NCBI GenBank assembly: GCA_030549175.1
Contig: JAUKUA010000005.1
Coordinates: 2,356,001-2,420,000 of the forward strand
Direction of reading: 5' to 3'
DNA length: 64,000 nt
From: Lasiosphaeris hirsuta
Lineage: Eukaryota > Ascomycota > Sordariomycetes > Sordariales > Lasiosphaeriaceae
How positions within the stretch are numbered: position 1 is the stretch's first letter; each line of letters opens with the position of its first letter. The position numbers and the translations under genes are program-made. The notes below the pieces were generated by a model, which saw nothing but the letters and a program-made list of their open reading frames with translations, was not told the DNA's origin and ran no database searches. This document shows positions 1 through 13,149 of the stretch, piece after piece.

Positions 1-3000
1 CAAAAGGAGCCAAAAGGATTCCGAGTCGACTTTAAGCTTCAGTGTTATTTTGTCTTCCCTCGCTCGGGCACTTCGCGCTTCGGCTGTCTTCAAGCAGACG
101 GATACTCTCTCACTGGTCAAATGGGATCACTCTAACCGCCCGCCATGCATGCCCTTTTCTCACAATAAACATGAGAGGGAGGGACAAGTAAGTGATGCCA
201 AGTCCTATTTATTGCTGCGAAAGCCCTCACCTATCTTGCTTTTGGTTGTCTCTTGCCAGTTATTGGCAACAGCCTAGTGACTCATGTGCGAAAGGAAGCC
301 GGTTTGCGAGGCGGTAAAAATGCTTGCAGGGAGCGTGTACCTACACTAGTTTCCAGGCAAGGTAGTCTAAAATTGGAGGCGATGTGAAGCCAGTCGAGAT
401 ATTTATCCAGGTTATTCTGTTGCCTGTTGACTGCTCCATAGCGATCCACAGTTTCCAGGGTGGCTGAGTGTCCAGGGATCGCTGCCGTCCTCGATATCCT
501 GCTACAAGTCATTGTCTCCACAGGTCATCACCGGGAAGCATCGAGAAGCTGGGCGCAGCATGCGGGGTTTTGTGGTTTCATTGATTCGATACCAATGTCG
601 TATCTTGTTGTTATATCTCACGCTGGGAACGCGGCCCAAGTAGGATTGACAGCGACTCTTTGCGGCTCAGCCCCTGCTATCAAAGCCGACCGTGAGTGTC
701 CTGGGTGTCGGAGAGGAGAGGATTTCTTAGGGAGCTCGGCACCTCATCAATGCCCCAGCCCAGGATCGCCGAGTTGACCTCGATATCATGTAGTCCCACG
801 TTCCTTTGTCTATGTATACACCATTGAATGACCATTTGCGTGTTTGGCAATAGGATAATAGTTTTAGAAACTGCTTCAGTCAACAAAAGCACAGCCAGGA
901 ACGCCTTGGTTCCATATACCGGTGCACTTCGAGCCAGCAATCACCGTGGAGTGCGTTAAAGAGGAGTATCGTCGGACTCGGATACCGGTGGAATGCGAAC
1001 TGACCAATCACAGTGGCGGTCGAACCGCAAGGTTTGGTCAAAAGCCCAAATGTGCATGATCGAGCGCATTTTAATTTCGGCGAGGATAGGTATAACACAT
1101 ATCGACGTGTGCGGCCGTTGAGTTATTACCAAGAGTTGTTTTTGACTACCTAGACGACAAGTTCGATTAGTTATCATGAATTCTTGACGTCTGACACAGA
1201 GTGTTTGGGCCACAGGAACCAGTATCGATCTAGGGTCCATAGGGTCCATAGGGATAACTCTGAGGTCCCAAGGTCCACCCGGGGAAGCGGGACAAATGGT
1301 TGGCTAGGTCACCTGCAGCGGGGCGTGTAGAGGACAGGCAAGTGGTATTTGAAATGGAGATAGCGGACTCGGTGATTGACACTGACAGCGGGCACTTTGA
1401 GGTTTTGATGCTGGTCGTCCTTGCGTCCTCGACCGATCAAGCGCGGGGAACGGGACTCCTGGATGGCCAAGAGCGGGTTTCCAACTTCGGTTCCCAACGG
1501 TCATCTCTGCATTCCTGATTGGCTTAGAAGGTTGTTGAGACGACATCAAGTCCCCCATCGTTCCTCTCCGGCTCGCACTTATTCTTTATTCAATATAATT
1601 ATTAATCCTGGCCTGAGGACGGAGTACTTTTGCAATACCAAACTCGGGACGTCGCACTGGCCTCCTGCAAAGCAACACCTACGCAAGAACCTTGCAGGGG
1701 GTGGCAGAGTGAGAGAGGGTGGACCCGCACGACCCGATCAAGGAATCAAGGATTCCAGGCAACAACCGGGATCGAATAACCCGCGCCAGTCGAGCCAGTC
1801 AACACTAACAGCCGCGCTGATATGGATTTCCATTCGTCAAGAACCGATAGGCTAGGGAACGGGGAAACGCGGGACGCAACCTTTCGGTGTCAGGACGACC
1901 GTTCAGAGATAACTGCAGGCGAGGCTTCTTCAGCTTCTGGCGCCTCTGAGAAGACATCGGATATGTCACGGGTAGACCTCCTGGTCTTGACTCGGCGCTA
2001 CCTTTCATTGGACAGCAAGCGTTCCAAGCAGGACCCAAGCAAAAGAGAGCTGCTGGAGCTGTGATGCCCCAAAGCCCGGAGACTTTCCCAACTGCCCCGC
2101 ATTCCCCCCCCCCTCCTCCCCTCCCAAATATCGCCAGGCTGGGGACAGGCTGGGTTGGCTTGGTCTCCTCACAAGGCTGAATCAATGCCTTGTCTGAGAG
2201 GCGTTCATGGCGGTCTGTCTCACAACAGCACAAGATGGGACGGGGAAGGTATCTAATTGCGGTCGCCTAGCGCCGAGGGTGGCTCTTTTGCATCCTAGCC
2301 GCTGTTTCATATCCGCCCATGTCAACAGTGTTTATCAATCCAGGAGTATCGGAATCCAATTGGAGCCGCGGTGGCGCGGAAGCTACAAGAGAACATCGAG
2401 AATGCCCAGGTGCTGATCGAGCTACGCGGTGGCCGTACAGCGGATCGCCAGCTTTTCTGGCCCGGTGGCTTCCCAAAAGGCATCAATTAGGATCCGCCGG
2501 CGTGCCCCCCTTCCTCGCGACCCCCTGGTTCCCCTCCTACCACGAGTTTCTTGGCTGCCAACCTTGTTCTCCTTGTGCGACGTGCTTTGGCGCCTGCATG
2601 CAATAACTTATCAACCCCAGGGAGAAATGCTACTATGGGATACTAGTGTACGGGCAAAAGTACGCACTCACCATCCAATACACCGCTCCACGGCCTGTGT
2701 AACTAAACGCGCTAGGATGACAGGCCCCCGCGGCTGGCAGGCAAGGAAAGGGTCAATCCTTCGTGACAATTGCGCCGTAATACCGAACGCTTCCGGCGAT
2801 AGCGTATGTATCTCCATGCGTCATTCGCCTCATTGCGGCAGATCCTGCCCTACCCAGGGGGCCCCGGTACCTCACAGGCCCGGTCCGTAGGGCTTACCTC
2901 CCACTTTATGGCTGCATGACGCTGGGGCTTGAGTGGCCTGCCCCGAGGCCTGGCGGAGCTATGTGACGAGATCCTTGGGCCCTTAAAAAAGAAGCCGGGT

Positions 3001-3185
3001 CTGAGCTGGTTCGATAGCATTCGCTCGCGTCCCGGTGGCTCCCCATTACTCCTGTACCGTCTGTGGCATGATTTCGGCACGGGAACCGAATGACACTTAT
3101 ATCGGGGGCACGGCCACGTTTGCGTGCCTTTGCGTGTTTCCCCGTTGGTATAACTCCCACTCCCTCGGACCCAATTCCGCCCAAC
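1..3185. other. Gene-free stretch, left edge
   Basis: Only short open frames occur here on either strand. None shows a recognisable domain, and none joins into a spliced model I could defend. There is a small direct repeat of gggtccata near 1232-1249 and a C-rich run near 2105-2120. The last 100 bases before 3186 are the presumed promoter and leader of the zinc-cluster gene. Confidence 0.5.
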
Positions 3186-5782
3186 ATGTCGCACCCACGC
3201 CAAATACGCCAAATACGGACGAGTAGAAGTGGATCAGACCAAGACGCCGAGGACATGATGTTGGGGCACGACTCAGATTCGCCAGCGCCATCCGCGTCCC
3301 GGCCCGGGAACTCGGGACGAAAGGGTTCGAAGAAGGTCCGGACTGGCTGCATAACATGCAAGTGAGTTACGACCTTTCTTGACACAAGATCCTACTTGCC
3401 TTGGTGGGCCCGGCCAGCCAGCCAGCCCACATGTTTTTGCCGCATCGAGATGAGCTTGCGGATCATTCGGGTTTCATATGCTAACCTCGGACTTTGGTGG
3501 GTACAAGAATTCGCAAGGTCAAGTGTGATGAGGCCAAGCCATTCTGCATGCGGTGCACAAAGACAGGCCGCCGATGCGATGGCTATCTGGATGCAAAGAG
3601 CATGGCTCAACGTCGTCGCCGGACCGGGACTTTGTCGGCAAGTGGGGCAGGCGATGTCCACGCACCGCTAGCCCTCTTCTACGAGTGGGCATCAGCGGAT
3701 GAGAAACGATCATTTCATTTCTTCCAGCACGTCACAGCACCGTGCCTGTCTGGGGACTTTGACGGGGTCTTCTGGCGGGTTCTCGTCCTCCAGATATGCC
3801 AAACCGAGCCAGCCGTCAAGCACGCCGTGCTGGCCGTCAGCAGCCTCCACGAAGGTATGATGGCGATGGCGCCCTATGCTGAAGCCGACGACAGACACTC
3901 ATTCGCCCTATCACAATACAACAAAGCCATCGCGTGTTTGCTGGATCAGATGCGCGAGGTCGACGCCAAACCCCTTGTGCCACTACTAACCTGCGTCCTA
4001 TTTGTCTGCATCGAGTTGATGCAGAGCAAGGACACAGAGTCTATCATCCATCTCGAACAGGGCCGCCAGATTCTCAGTCGGTTGGGACGGAAAGCGTCCT
4101 CACAAAACTCCGAGATTGACATAATTAAACAACACTTAGTACCCATGTACACTCGACTCAGTCTGACATCGCTCATGTTTGGCGGCGATCCCGTTGCCAT
4201 CCCCACGCCGTTGAAGACCCTCACCGACGTCCCCATGATGTTCGATTCCATCGGCGAAGTACGATACGCCCTCTACGACTTTATGGACGAGTGCCTTCGG
4301 TTCGCAAAGAAGACTCACGCGGCCAAGTACAGCGAGCTTCCAGAGGAGGAACTGCGGATACACGAAAAGGAGCAGGACTATTTATTACGGAAGCTGTCTA
4401 AATTTAACGTTTCCTTTTCGCTTTACCAGGCCCAAAGGGCACGGGATGCCCCCCCGGGCGCTATCGCCTTGATACAGATACACGTCAGTACGACTTACAT
4501 ATGGATATCGACGGCCCTCAGCAGTGAGGAGACGGTATTTGATGCCCATGTCGCGACCTTTTCGAAAATCATTCCCCTCGCCAACACATTTATGGACGCT
4601 CTAGCAGGGCCCGTGAACCATGACCCAATGGCTAACAAGATGACGGCTGCATCACCATCAGCAGCGGACACGCGCCGCTTCTCGGCCCTGTTCACATTTG
4701 AAATGCATGTTATTGCACCGCTTTATTACGTCGCAGCCAAATGCCGACACCCGCTTATACGACGAGCTGCACTGGACCTCTTGCGCCGTAATCCGGCCCG
4801 ACGCGAGAACTTGTGGCGTGCCAATGTGATGGCCGCCATTGCCGACCATACAATCAGGTTAGAGGAGAAGCATCTGCGCCCTCGCACCGACCAGTCCCGC
4901 TCCGCCTCGCCTCCAGAACTGCCGACCATGATGCCGTCTTTTCTCTCTGCCTTCCAGGCCAACGAGCTTTGGGATGCCGAGATGAGGGACCTGCCGTTAT
5001 TACCACACCACATCTTCCGACCCGACATCGTGCCAATGGCCGCCGACCCAACCCCCCGAAGCTTTGGCGGCTACGAACCATCCATCCAGCCAGCGGTCCA
5101 TTCACCATGTCCAAGTAACCTGGATCTCAGCTTCGACAGTCCCGAGCTCAGCCACAACAGCGGCCACCTGCCCATCGACCCCTCTCTCTTATACGACGCA
5201 ACCGAAGTCCCGACCTCGTCACACTCATTTAGCCCCGGCACGCACTCTATCGCCTCGTCATTCGACGACCATCTCTCGGCCTCGCACACCATCTACGTCA
5301 GCGGGACTGGAAATAACACAGTCGCGGCGAGGAGCGACAATTCGTCACAGATTTGGAATGCATTCACACAGCACCAAGAGCAACAGCAACAACAGCCGCA
5401 TCAGCATCAGCAGCAGCAGCAGCAGCACCTAGCTCCGAATATCGCGCTCGAGCCACCTACGCCCTCGGACGTGGGCGATGCATGGATGTTCGACTCGCGG
5501 CGGACGTCCGGTATATCTGCAGCAGCGTCAGAAGATAATGACGAGTCGCTGGGATCGGGTACAGGATCGGGGTCCGGATCCGGGACGGGCTTTTTGTCCG
5601 GGTGGGCCAAGGACCTGCAGCGGAGCGGGGACGCGCCGTTTGACGTGCCGGAGCATTTCCGGGTGCATGACGCAATTATTGGGCCGGAGAAGGAGGATGG
5701 GAGCTGGGTAATGATGTTCCGGAAGCTGGGCGGACTGCATGCCGATTGGGATGTGCAGACGGATTATGTGGCGGTGGGCTGA
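3186..5782 (+). CDS. Zn2Cys6 transcription factor
   Basis: This gene encodes a predicted nuclear DNA-binding regulator of 816 residues in two exons, 3186-3361 and 3508-5782, with a GTGAGT...AG intron of 146 bp. Splicing joins the halves of the zinc cluster: GCITCK continues into IRKVKCDEAKPFC. The six cysteines are 55, 58, 65, 72, 75 and 82, and the spacing C-x2-C-x6-C-x6-C-x2-C-x6-C is canonical. The segment after it (LFYEWASADEKRSFHFF onward) resembles the middle region of fungal zinc-cluster regulators of the DUF3468 type. A Gln/His tract encoded by CAG repeats lies near residues 680-700, and a Gly/Ser run follows. The ATG at 3186 sits in good context; an in-frame ATG at 3090 would add 32 residues. 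The target genes are unknown, but the two genes downstream are candidates by position. Confidence 0.9.
5402..5427 (+). repeat. CAG microsatellite inside the zinc-cluster CDS
   Basis: A nearly pure CAG run encodes a polyglutamine stretch interspersed with His. It is in frame and likely to vary in length between strains. Confidence 0.8.
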
Positions 5783-6425
5783 GAGTGTTTTTGTTTGGCG
5801 GTGCGGTGTGTGAATGCCGCGTGGATTCGAACGTGTTAAATAGGAGAGATACCCTTTGATTTTCTTGCGAGGTGAGAGTTATGTGTTGTTTGGTTTGGCT
5901 ACGCGTGGATTGGGAGGAGCATATGAATGTTGGCCTTGGGATACAATACACAGGACTGTATGGGGCTCCGGGTTTGCGGACGCGAAGCGTTAGAGACAGA
6001 GACAGACAGAAGACAACCTTGCTGCAATCGCAAGGAAACAGCTGGCTCCTTTTATAAGAGAGAAAAGCTGGGAGAGATGCGAGACACTCTCCACTCGCCG
6101 CATTATTTGGCCCGGTATTTCTCAAGGCTGGTCGTTCTTCACGAAATTGCGTGAATTCTGCGGACGTAGGGGGGCGCCGCTTATCTTATCAATTACACGC
6201 GTGGTGGCGGCCTGGCAAGCTGACGAGAAGAATCTTTAGGAGCTCCGTAAAAATGACATCAACCCATGTGCATCGAAGGCCGCTCTTCCCTATTGATTGA
6301 CTGACCACAGCCGCTGCAGCATTCCAACAGTAACAACAGCTTCCATCCTCTTTTTTTTTTTTTTTTTGGCCAGGATATATTGGATATTAGATACCAATCT
6401 CCCCACCATCAATCCGAACAAACCA
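5783..6425. other. Intergenic: 3' end of regulator and leader of next gene
   Basis: No gene is seen. A run of 17 T residues lies at 6351-6367, about 60 bp upstream of the next start codon. The frame of the next gene stays open upstream through this run but has no ATG. Confidence 0.5.
6351..6367 (+). repeat. T17 homopolymer
   Basis: Seventeen consecutive T residues in the probable 5' leader of the AhpC/TSA-like gene. Such runs are prone to length error and polymorphism. Confidence 0.85.
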
Positions 6426-7083
6426 ATGCCCGCCCCAGCAGCCCTGCACGTCGCCCCGGTGCCCGTTGTAGGCGATCGCGCACCCTGGTCCGACGCCATC
6501 GCCTTTCCGGCTGCCAAGCCGGTGCTGCTTGTCTTCCTGCGGCACTGCGGCTGCCCGTTCGCCGAGAAGACGTTCCAGTCGCTGACCAAGTTTTCCGTCC
6601 GGCACCCCGAGATTCACTGCTTCGCCGTCTCGCACTCGTCGCGCGCCGCCACCGACGCCTGGGTTGTTGCTGCTGGTGGTGAGTGGAATGTTGAGGTTAT
6701 CGTCGACGAGGCCCGTGAACTCTATGCCCAGTGGGGGCTCGGCACCACGAGTACCTGGTACGCCATGAGTCCGTGGAACTTGTACTCGGCGTACCGCCTC
6801 GGCAAGGACGAGGGTATCTGGGGCGGCGACCAGACAACGAGGGGCGCCGTCGACGCGAGTGGCACACGCTGGCAGATGGGCGGAGCCTTCGCCATGGACG
6901 CGGGTGGCTTTGTACGGTGGTACGTCTATTCTCTACTGCTTCCCCTACTACGATCTATACCTTGATGGTGGTCGGTGGCTAACAATCGTGAATAGGGTCA
7001 AGGTGCCGAGCGCAGCGAATGACCTGCCAAACTTCAAGGAAGCGCTGCAGGCGCTGGAGCCGGCAAAGACGGGGCTGGCCTAG
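6426..7083 (+). CDS. AhpC/TSA-like thioredoxin-fold protein
   Basis: The predicted protein is 193 residues, from exons 6426-6919 and 6996-7083 with a 76 bp GTACGT...TAG intron. The N-terminal pattern is that of peroxiredoxin-like (AhpC-TSA_2 / PRX-like2) proteins: GDRAPW, a hydrophobic strand VLLVFLRH, then CGCPFAEKTF with Cys41 and Cys43, followed by a helix and later WNVEVIVDEARELYAQWGLG. It probably acts as a thiol reductase or peroxidase-like protein in the cytosol, since no signal peptide is visible. The substrate cannot be told from sequence. The two cysteines are separated by a single Gly, not in the C-x-x-C of thioredoxins, so redox chemistry is an inference. The start at 6426 is the first ATG of the frame. 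It faces the aminotransferase gene tail to tail. Confidence 0.75.
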
Positions 7084-7408
7084 TACGAGGTTGTCTTGTG
7101 CTGAGGGCGGGGTGTTTGGGGGTGATCAGGCTGGCGGCTTCATTCTGTATGTGTGGGCGGAGTCTTGGTCTGGCGGTCTTTCTCGTGTCTACTCTTCCTA
7201 CGTCACTGGCGCAGTTGATTCCCGTTTACTGTTCTGCTGGAATTTGCAGTATGAATTACTAATGATATGGTTCCCAACTAAGGTGCCTACGCCCCGTTGC
7301 TCATGATGCGTAGCAAGATACCCGCCTCTCAAGCGAACGACGACTATATTTTGTCGCATCAGATCTGGGGGTCAGTTACCCAAGCCAGCAGATAACCAAA
7401 AAGAAGCC
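7084..7408. other. Convergent intergenic spacer
   Basis: A 325 bp spacer between two genes that end toward each other. I see nothing beyond presumed 3' untranslated sequence. Confidence 0.5.
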
Positions 7409-8939
7409 TCAGCATCCCCCAAAAACCTTCTCGACGGCCCTCGTCACTCTCTTCGCTACATCTAAAATACTGGTCTCTGGCATATTGTAGGCTGGCATAA
7501 TCATAATGTGGTCACCTCTTCCGTCTCCCGCACAGCCTTGGCCGTGGTAGACAAGAACCCGGAAATCTCTCATGGCCACCCGGAACACCTGGTGTGCCAT
7601 CTGCAATGCAGGATCAAACGGCTCTTTGGTCGCCTTGTCTCGAACAAACTCAATGCCCCAAAACAGCCCCCGGCCCCGTATGTCGCCAACGTTCGGATGG
7701 TTGCCCAGCAGCTTGTGGAGTACCTGTTCTAGTGTGCGTCCAGCAGCCTCGACATTGGCAATCAGGTTTTCCTCTTGGATGATCTTCTGCACCTTGAGCG
7801 CAGTCGCCGCAACGACGGGGTGGTTTTGATAGGTATGACCATGGGTAAACGCCTTGTCTTCGCGCTTCATGAGCTCTGTGACCTTGGCTCCCACGAGGAG
7901 TGCGGAGGCCGGCATGTAGCCTCCTGCGAAACCCTTTCCAATGGTCTGGAGGTCGGGGACAACCATTTCACGTTGCCACGCGTGCAATGAACCTGTCCTA
8001 CCCATGCCGCACATGACCTCATCGAAGATCAAGAGGGCACCATATTTTTCGCAGACGATCTTCATAGCGCGAAGGTAGCCCTGCACGGCCGGGACGCAAC
8101 CCAATGCCGCTCCAACGACCGGCTCCATAATGACGGCGGCCACAGTGTCTGGGCCAAGTTGCTGGAATTTTTCTTCCAGCTCAACCGCCTTTCTGGTGGA
8201 AAATGCTTCGTCACCTTCTTCCGGGTGGCGTTGACGATATGGGTTACATGAGGAGATCTTGTGGAATTGAGGTCCTAGGATGGGCTCAAAGGGACCCCGC
8301 CGAACGACGTGTCCTGATGCCGACAGCGAGCCAATGGTTGTCCCGTGATACGACTCCTCGCGTCCGATGAAGTTCACTCGCTGTGGCTCGTCTTTCCAGA
8401 TGAAGTACTCTCGGCTCAGCTTCAGAGCTGCTTCGACGGCCTCGGACCCTATTCAGAAAGGGAATGTCAGACCTTTGGCGCTCTTGTCAGAACAGCGAGA
8501 TCACCATACCTGAACACATGAGATAAACCTTTTGCATCTCACCCTCGGTGCTTTGGATGAGCCAGTCTGAGACTTCCTGGACTGGCATGGCCTTGAAGTG
8601 TGCGTAGGAGACGTAAGAGAAGGCCTTCATCTGGGATACAGCCGCTTGCGCAACATCTCTACGGGCATGGCCGATACAAGCAACGCCAGCGCCACCGCAT
8701 GCGTCAAGGATTCGCGCGCCATCGCCGGGGTACCAGTAGTACCCTTTTGCCTTCTCCAGAAGAGGGAATCCCTCGGCGGGGCCTTTGGATAGCGAGTCAA
8801 CGACGGTCTCGGAGCTAGCATCGGACTCTATTTTTCGCGAGTGTATTTTTGAAGAGGAGGCTTCTGGGATAGAGAAGAATTGACCCATCCTTGAGTTTGG
8901 TACAAGGGGGCGGGATGGCAAGATACAAGGCGGGCTCAT
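7409..8939 (-). CDS. Class III PLP-dependent aminotransferase
   Basis: Two exons, 8939-8510 and 8448-7409, flank a 61 bp GTATGG...TAG intron, giving 489 residues if translation starts at 8939. The fold-type I transaminase signature is clear: LDACGGAGVACIGHARRDV near the N-terminus, CSGSEAVEAALKLSREY across the splice junction, LIFDEVMCGMGRTG (Asp286 region) and TIGKGFAGGYMP, whose Lys315 should bind pyridoxal phosphate. GDIRGRGLFWGIEFV lies near the C-terminus. It would transfer an amino group between an ω-amino compound or amino acid and a keto acid; the substrate is not predictable. The start is uncertain: an in-frame ATG at 8888 (MGQFFSIPE) gives 472 residues, and the first 50 residues do not look conserved. 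No targeting signal is obvious. Confidence 0.88.
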
Positions 8940-10624
8940 CCGGCAGCGTGGCTATAGTATGATACTTGAGGGACACGAGTGGTGGATTCAAATTGATGTT
9001 CATGTGGGCACCTTTATAGAAAAAGCCCGTTTTGGTCTCGGGAAGTTTCCAGCCTTATCCTCAGTCCGTCTTTTGTCGTCTCCCTTGGACCGCAACTAGT
9101 GGTACTGACTAATGGACGAATCATTGGGGAGCCAACCGCTCAGCTAGTGATGGCGGATAGACAAGGGGATGGAAAGCGTTCGATCATCTTCCGTCTCGGT
9201 ATCCAAGAAAGGGACCGACACTGCGGGCGGCCTAGATGGGCGACCCGACAACGGATAGGGGGTTGCCGGTGACTTGATGGCGAAACACTCTGTCTTCTCG
9301 AATGACGAGGAACACAAATATTATTTGAAGCATCCGCTGCTAGCGGTAAGGGACACGGCCGATCGACAAGAAGCTGCAAAGTGTGAAGACGCGCCTAAGC
9401 TGAGTCCTGCCGAGACTGCCCATGTAGCACAACTCTTGGGAATACGTCTTCGAACGACTCCACGACAAAATGATCAAGAGACGGAAGCTGAAAACCGCGC
9501 ACGGATAATCATTGTCCAGTAACCGCTTCTCAAAGCCAGCACCTCCTATCGGCGGGAAATCTTCCCGGCCAAGGAAAGTACCCAAAGAAGGCAGGTAGGT
9601 GTCCCCCACTCCTTCTTGGTCTTCTCATAACTTAGGTAAGTACCTTGTTGGCAGCTATCGGCTGCACATCAAGAGGCGGGACACCGCGGAAATCGAGAAC
9701 ACGCCATCCCACAAACTGGTTAGGGCGGCTTCTTCTCTTCTTCTCCTCGACCCTTTCTGTACATGCCTATTCTGTCGCTGTCTTAAACGGCATAGCACGA
9801 GAGCCGTTGCCCATTGCAGTTGGTCGTACTTGCTCGTCATCACACCAGGCAGTCGTGCTTGAATCGGCTCGTCAGGTGCCTCCCCGCCTCTATCACCTGG
9901 ATATCCACCCTCGGACAAGCCTTGTTGTGTCCACGGTATACCATCTGCCTACTCAACTGCAGCTGCATACCCTAATCCCTAGGCCCATCCCGACAGCACC
10001 GTAGACGCCGACTTACTCGGCCATGTGCGATACAAGAGTAATTCGAGTTCCATGATAGCCGACAGCCTACCTACGGCCTCCGCATGGGTCACCCCAGGAG
10101 GAACAGGAAGCAGGGGATCCAACGCTTACTTCTAGGTGGAGAGCCGGCAAAGCAATGAATACACATGCGTCGCTCAGAAATCATCACCACAATTTGGTGT
10201 CAAAACAGATGGTGGGACGGATGTTTGTCATGCGGATAGCCCGCAGCACCGCAGACAGGTTGGCAGACCGAGACATCGATTACGCGCTGTCCAGAGCTTG
10301 GCCTGCGGGTGTATCACTGAAATATGCCATGTGGTGGCCGCCGAGTGGTGTGTTGGTGATGGAAATCCTCCGGGCGTGTGTCGGGTCGCCTGAAAACGGC
10401 CCTCGGTTCGCCCCCTAACTGGACAACACAGGAAAAAAAGGCGCGCCCAGATGCGCATCATCGGCCCCCCGCCCACCGCCCATGATTTCTATCGCAGTGT
10501 CCTCGACTTTGCCGATCGGCCTCGTCAGATTGTCGGGAATGTGAGAAATGACAAGTATCTATGGGTCCTTGGCTTGCCGTGCTCGGGCAAGAACAAATAC
10601 ATCCGGATCTTGATGCCCCCCCCC

Positions 10625-10644
10625 ACATCACATCACATCACATC
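10625..10644 (+). repeat. ACATC pentanucleotide repeat
   Basis: Four perfect tandem copies of acatc in non-coding sequence. Confidence 0.75.
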
Positions 10645-11200
10645 AGACGGGATACATACCGGGAGCGAATGAGCTGGCAGGTTGCGTAGAGACAGGCGAG
10701 CGCATACGAGCGGGTGCAATGGGGCAGGCCCGACAGCGGATACATGCAGGGTTGCATGCGCTGCGCGCGTCAGAGAGGCAGAAGGGAAGGGGTACACTTG
10801 TCTTGCTCCATGTGCCATTTTTTCAGCAAGTTATAGTAGCGTACTCTAAGGGTCTCCCAAGTGGTCCCCTGCATGTACAATCTGTCGCAGACTGGGACTC
10901 CGCCTTTTGTTCAACCCCTACCCAACGAGACCGGGCCGCAAAGCTTGAAACATCAGACGATAACAAGGCCACTGCATATCGGACACCAAGTTGAGGCTAC
11001 ACACCGCGTTATTTGATGTGCCGGCTTCGGGCCGTCAGGGCCGAAGCAAGCTTCGAAGTGGAATATGGGATCCGGCGCCGGAGCTTGTTATTCCTGTGAC
11101 GGTTCCCGAAATATCCGCCTTCCTCTCGAGCTCCAATACCGCAGTTCAATCACATCGCCTTGCACTGGCCCGCCAATGCCTTATCGACGAGGGATTATTC

Positions 11201-11257
11201 TTGGAAGAAGGAGACATGATTGGAAGAAGGAGACATGATTGGAAGAAGGAGACATGA
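11201..11257 (+). repeat. 19 bp tandem repeat, three copies
   Basis: Three perfect head-to-tail copies of ttggaagaaggagacatga lie in non-coding DNA. The strand is purine rich. Confidence 0.95.
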
Positions 11258-13149
11258 GCTGCATGCCAACCCGGGAATCAGCCAACCCCCCAGCCTAGGG
11301 GCGGACGGATGGCAACGAAGGCGGTATTTCTGGATGGAAGTGATACTCACCACTCTCGCTCCCGGCCCCCTCGCTCTCCCGACCCATTGCATACTAGACT
11401 GGTGTAGCTCTTGGCTTGTCAACACCAGCTGAAATCCTCCTCGGAAATCAAGTGCCAGCCAGCTTGCTTGCGGAAAAATAGGACCACGAAGGTGGGTATA
11501 CGGCGCTGCCGCGGCATGATACCCATCCAGCCTGCTACGGTCCACCGTGCTGTACACCACAGGAAGGTAACCGTCTACTGTCGCACAAAAACAGCCATAC
11601 CCACCCACGGCACCCCTCTCGCTCGACCGGATACCGGGCAGGACACAACCTCACAAGCTGCTGCTTCCCGGCAGGTGCCGTTTCTGGGCCTTTTCTATCC
11701 CCCTGTTCTAGCGCCCGCGGCGGGCGTGGAATGCATGCAATATCTGCAATATCGGCGAGGAGCGGATGGGATCATGCGCGGATCCGGCTCGCTGCAGTGG
11801 GACCGACGGCAGTACCGTCGCACAAGCCTACTCCTTAAGCAAAGCCCGACCATTGAATTCCGGCTCGGCAGGTAGGAAGTGGGAATAGGGGCTTGCCGGC
11901 GGGGTGTGGTGGCGATGGCAGTTCGTTGTCTCGGACCGCCGCTGCCGAGATATGATGGGCTATCCACCGGGCCGAGAGACTAGCCCCTTTCCACACTGGC
12001 CCCGAAACTAAATATCACATACTCAGCCAAAAGAAAAAAACAACATATCACATCACATCCTACTACAACGTGCATACACACACATATTCGTGGCAAGGCA
12101 CAGTGCCTGGCCACATCAGACCACAACGGCCTAGATCACATCCGTTAGTATTGAATTCTCCTCTCCAAAAATCCTGGGATACGGGCAATTGACTTTGACA
12201 ATGGCGGAAGGTCGGGGGCGTGTATGAAATCATGGCTCGCAAAACCTCTCCACACGCACACACAATCCACCAAACATACCGCTTTCCTGTGTGACAGGAA
12301 AATGCCCTCCATTTAGCATAGGAAGAGACATGCTCAACGAATTCCTGGATGCAGATGCGCATAGCTACTGTTGGTCATTGGGTCAGGACAGAGCTGCATG
12401 TTCCACATGTGCATGCCTTGCCCCATCAACAATATCATCTGGCAAAACATGTTGGGGATGGATACATGACGCAGCAGTCATACAATACAATCCGATCCCA
12501 TATATCACATGAAAAATCCGGTTTTGTTCAGAATTCATGCGTAGCTCTCGTAAAGCGTGCGGCCATCAAAAGACATTGACGGTTGCGAGCTCATAACTAC
12601 CGAAACTAGAGTACGAACGTGTACCGAAGTAGCTCAGCTGCGAAGACGGTTCAACCATATACCGTAGAATCCACACGGCTGCAGTTGCTGGGGGAAAATG
12701 CCCCATCATACCAACCCCTCATAATTGTTCTCCTTCCTAGACGTACATAAACCAATCATCAAATCATCGGGATTAGAGTATTGATTGGCAAGGGATAACG
12801 CGCGAAAACGCTGCACTGGTGGTCCCAAGCTGAGAATGAAGAGGACCCGACCGCCCCATGTGTCTCTCAATCGCAAAAGAAACTCCGGGAAAATGAAGGA
12901 TGATGCTCAGCCATCAGGGCTGCGCTCAACCATGACGAAATTGTGAACCCAATAATCCGTGATCCCCACCGAAACCTCTGCAAGGAACGGATCCCCTCCT
13001 TATGAAACTGTGATGCTGGCATGGGCAAAATTATGTTGGAACTTGATGATCGAGGAAGCTCATGAACGTTGAGTATTCGGAACGTGTTATACACTATCTT
13101 GCATGCATCAAGGTCTCGGTGCCTTGCGATGCGACATGAAGAAGTAAAG

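Larger units (their letters stand above)
8940..13149. other. 4.2 kb gene-free region
   Basis: Many short open frames exist, the longest about 150 codons (11411-11875, +), but none has a recognisable domain or the codon regularity of the flanking genes. It includes a 19 bp tandem repeat at 11201-11257 and a pentanucleotide run at 10625-10644. The right end should contain the 3' untranslated region of the forkhead gene. Confidence 0.45.

Noticed and set aside
9940..10010. ccctaatccctaggccc, telomere-like
   Set aside because: Only one imperfect unit; not a telomeric repeat array.
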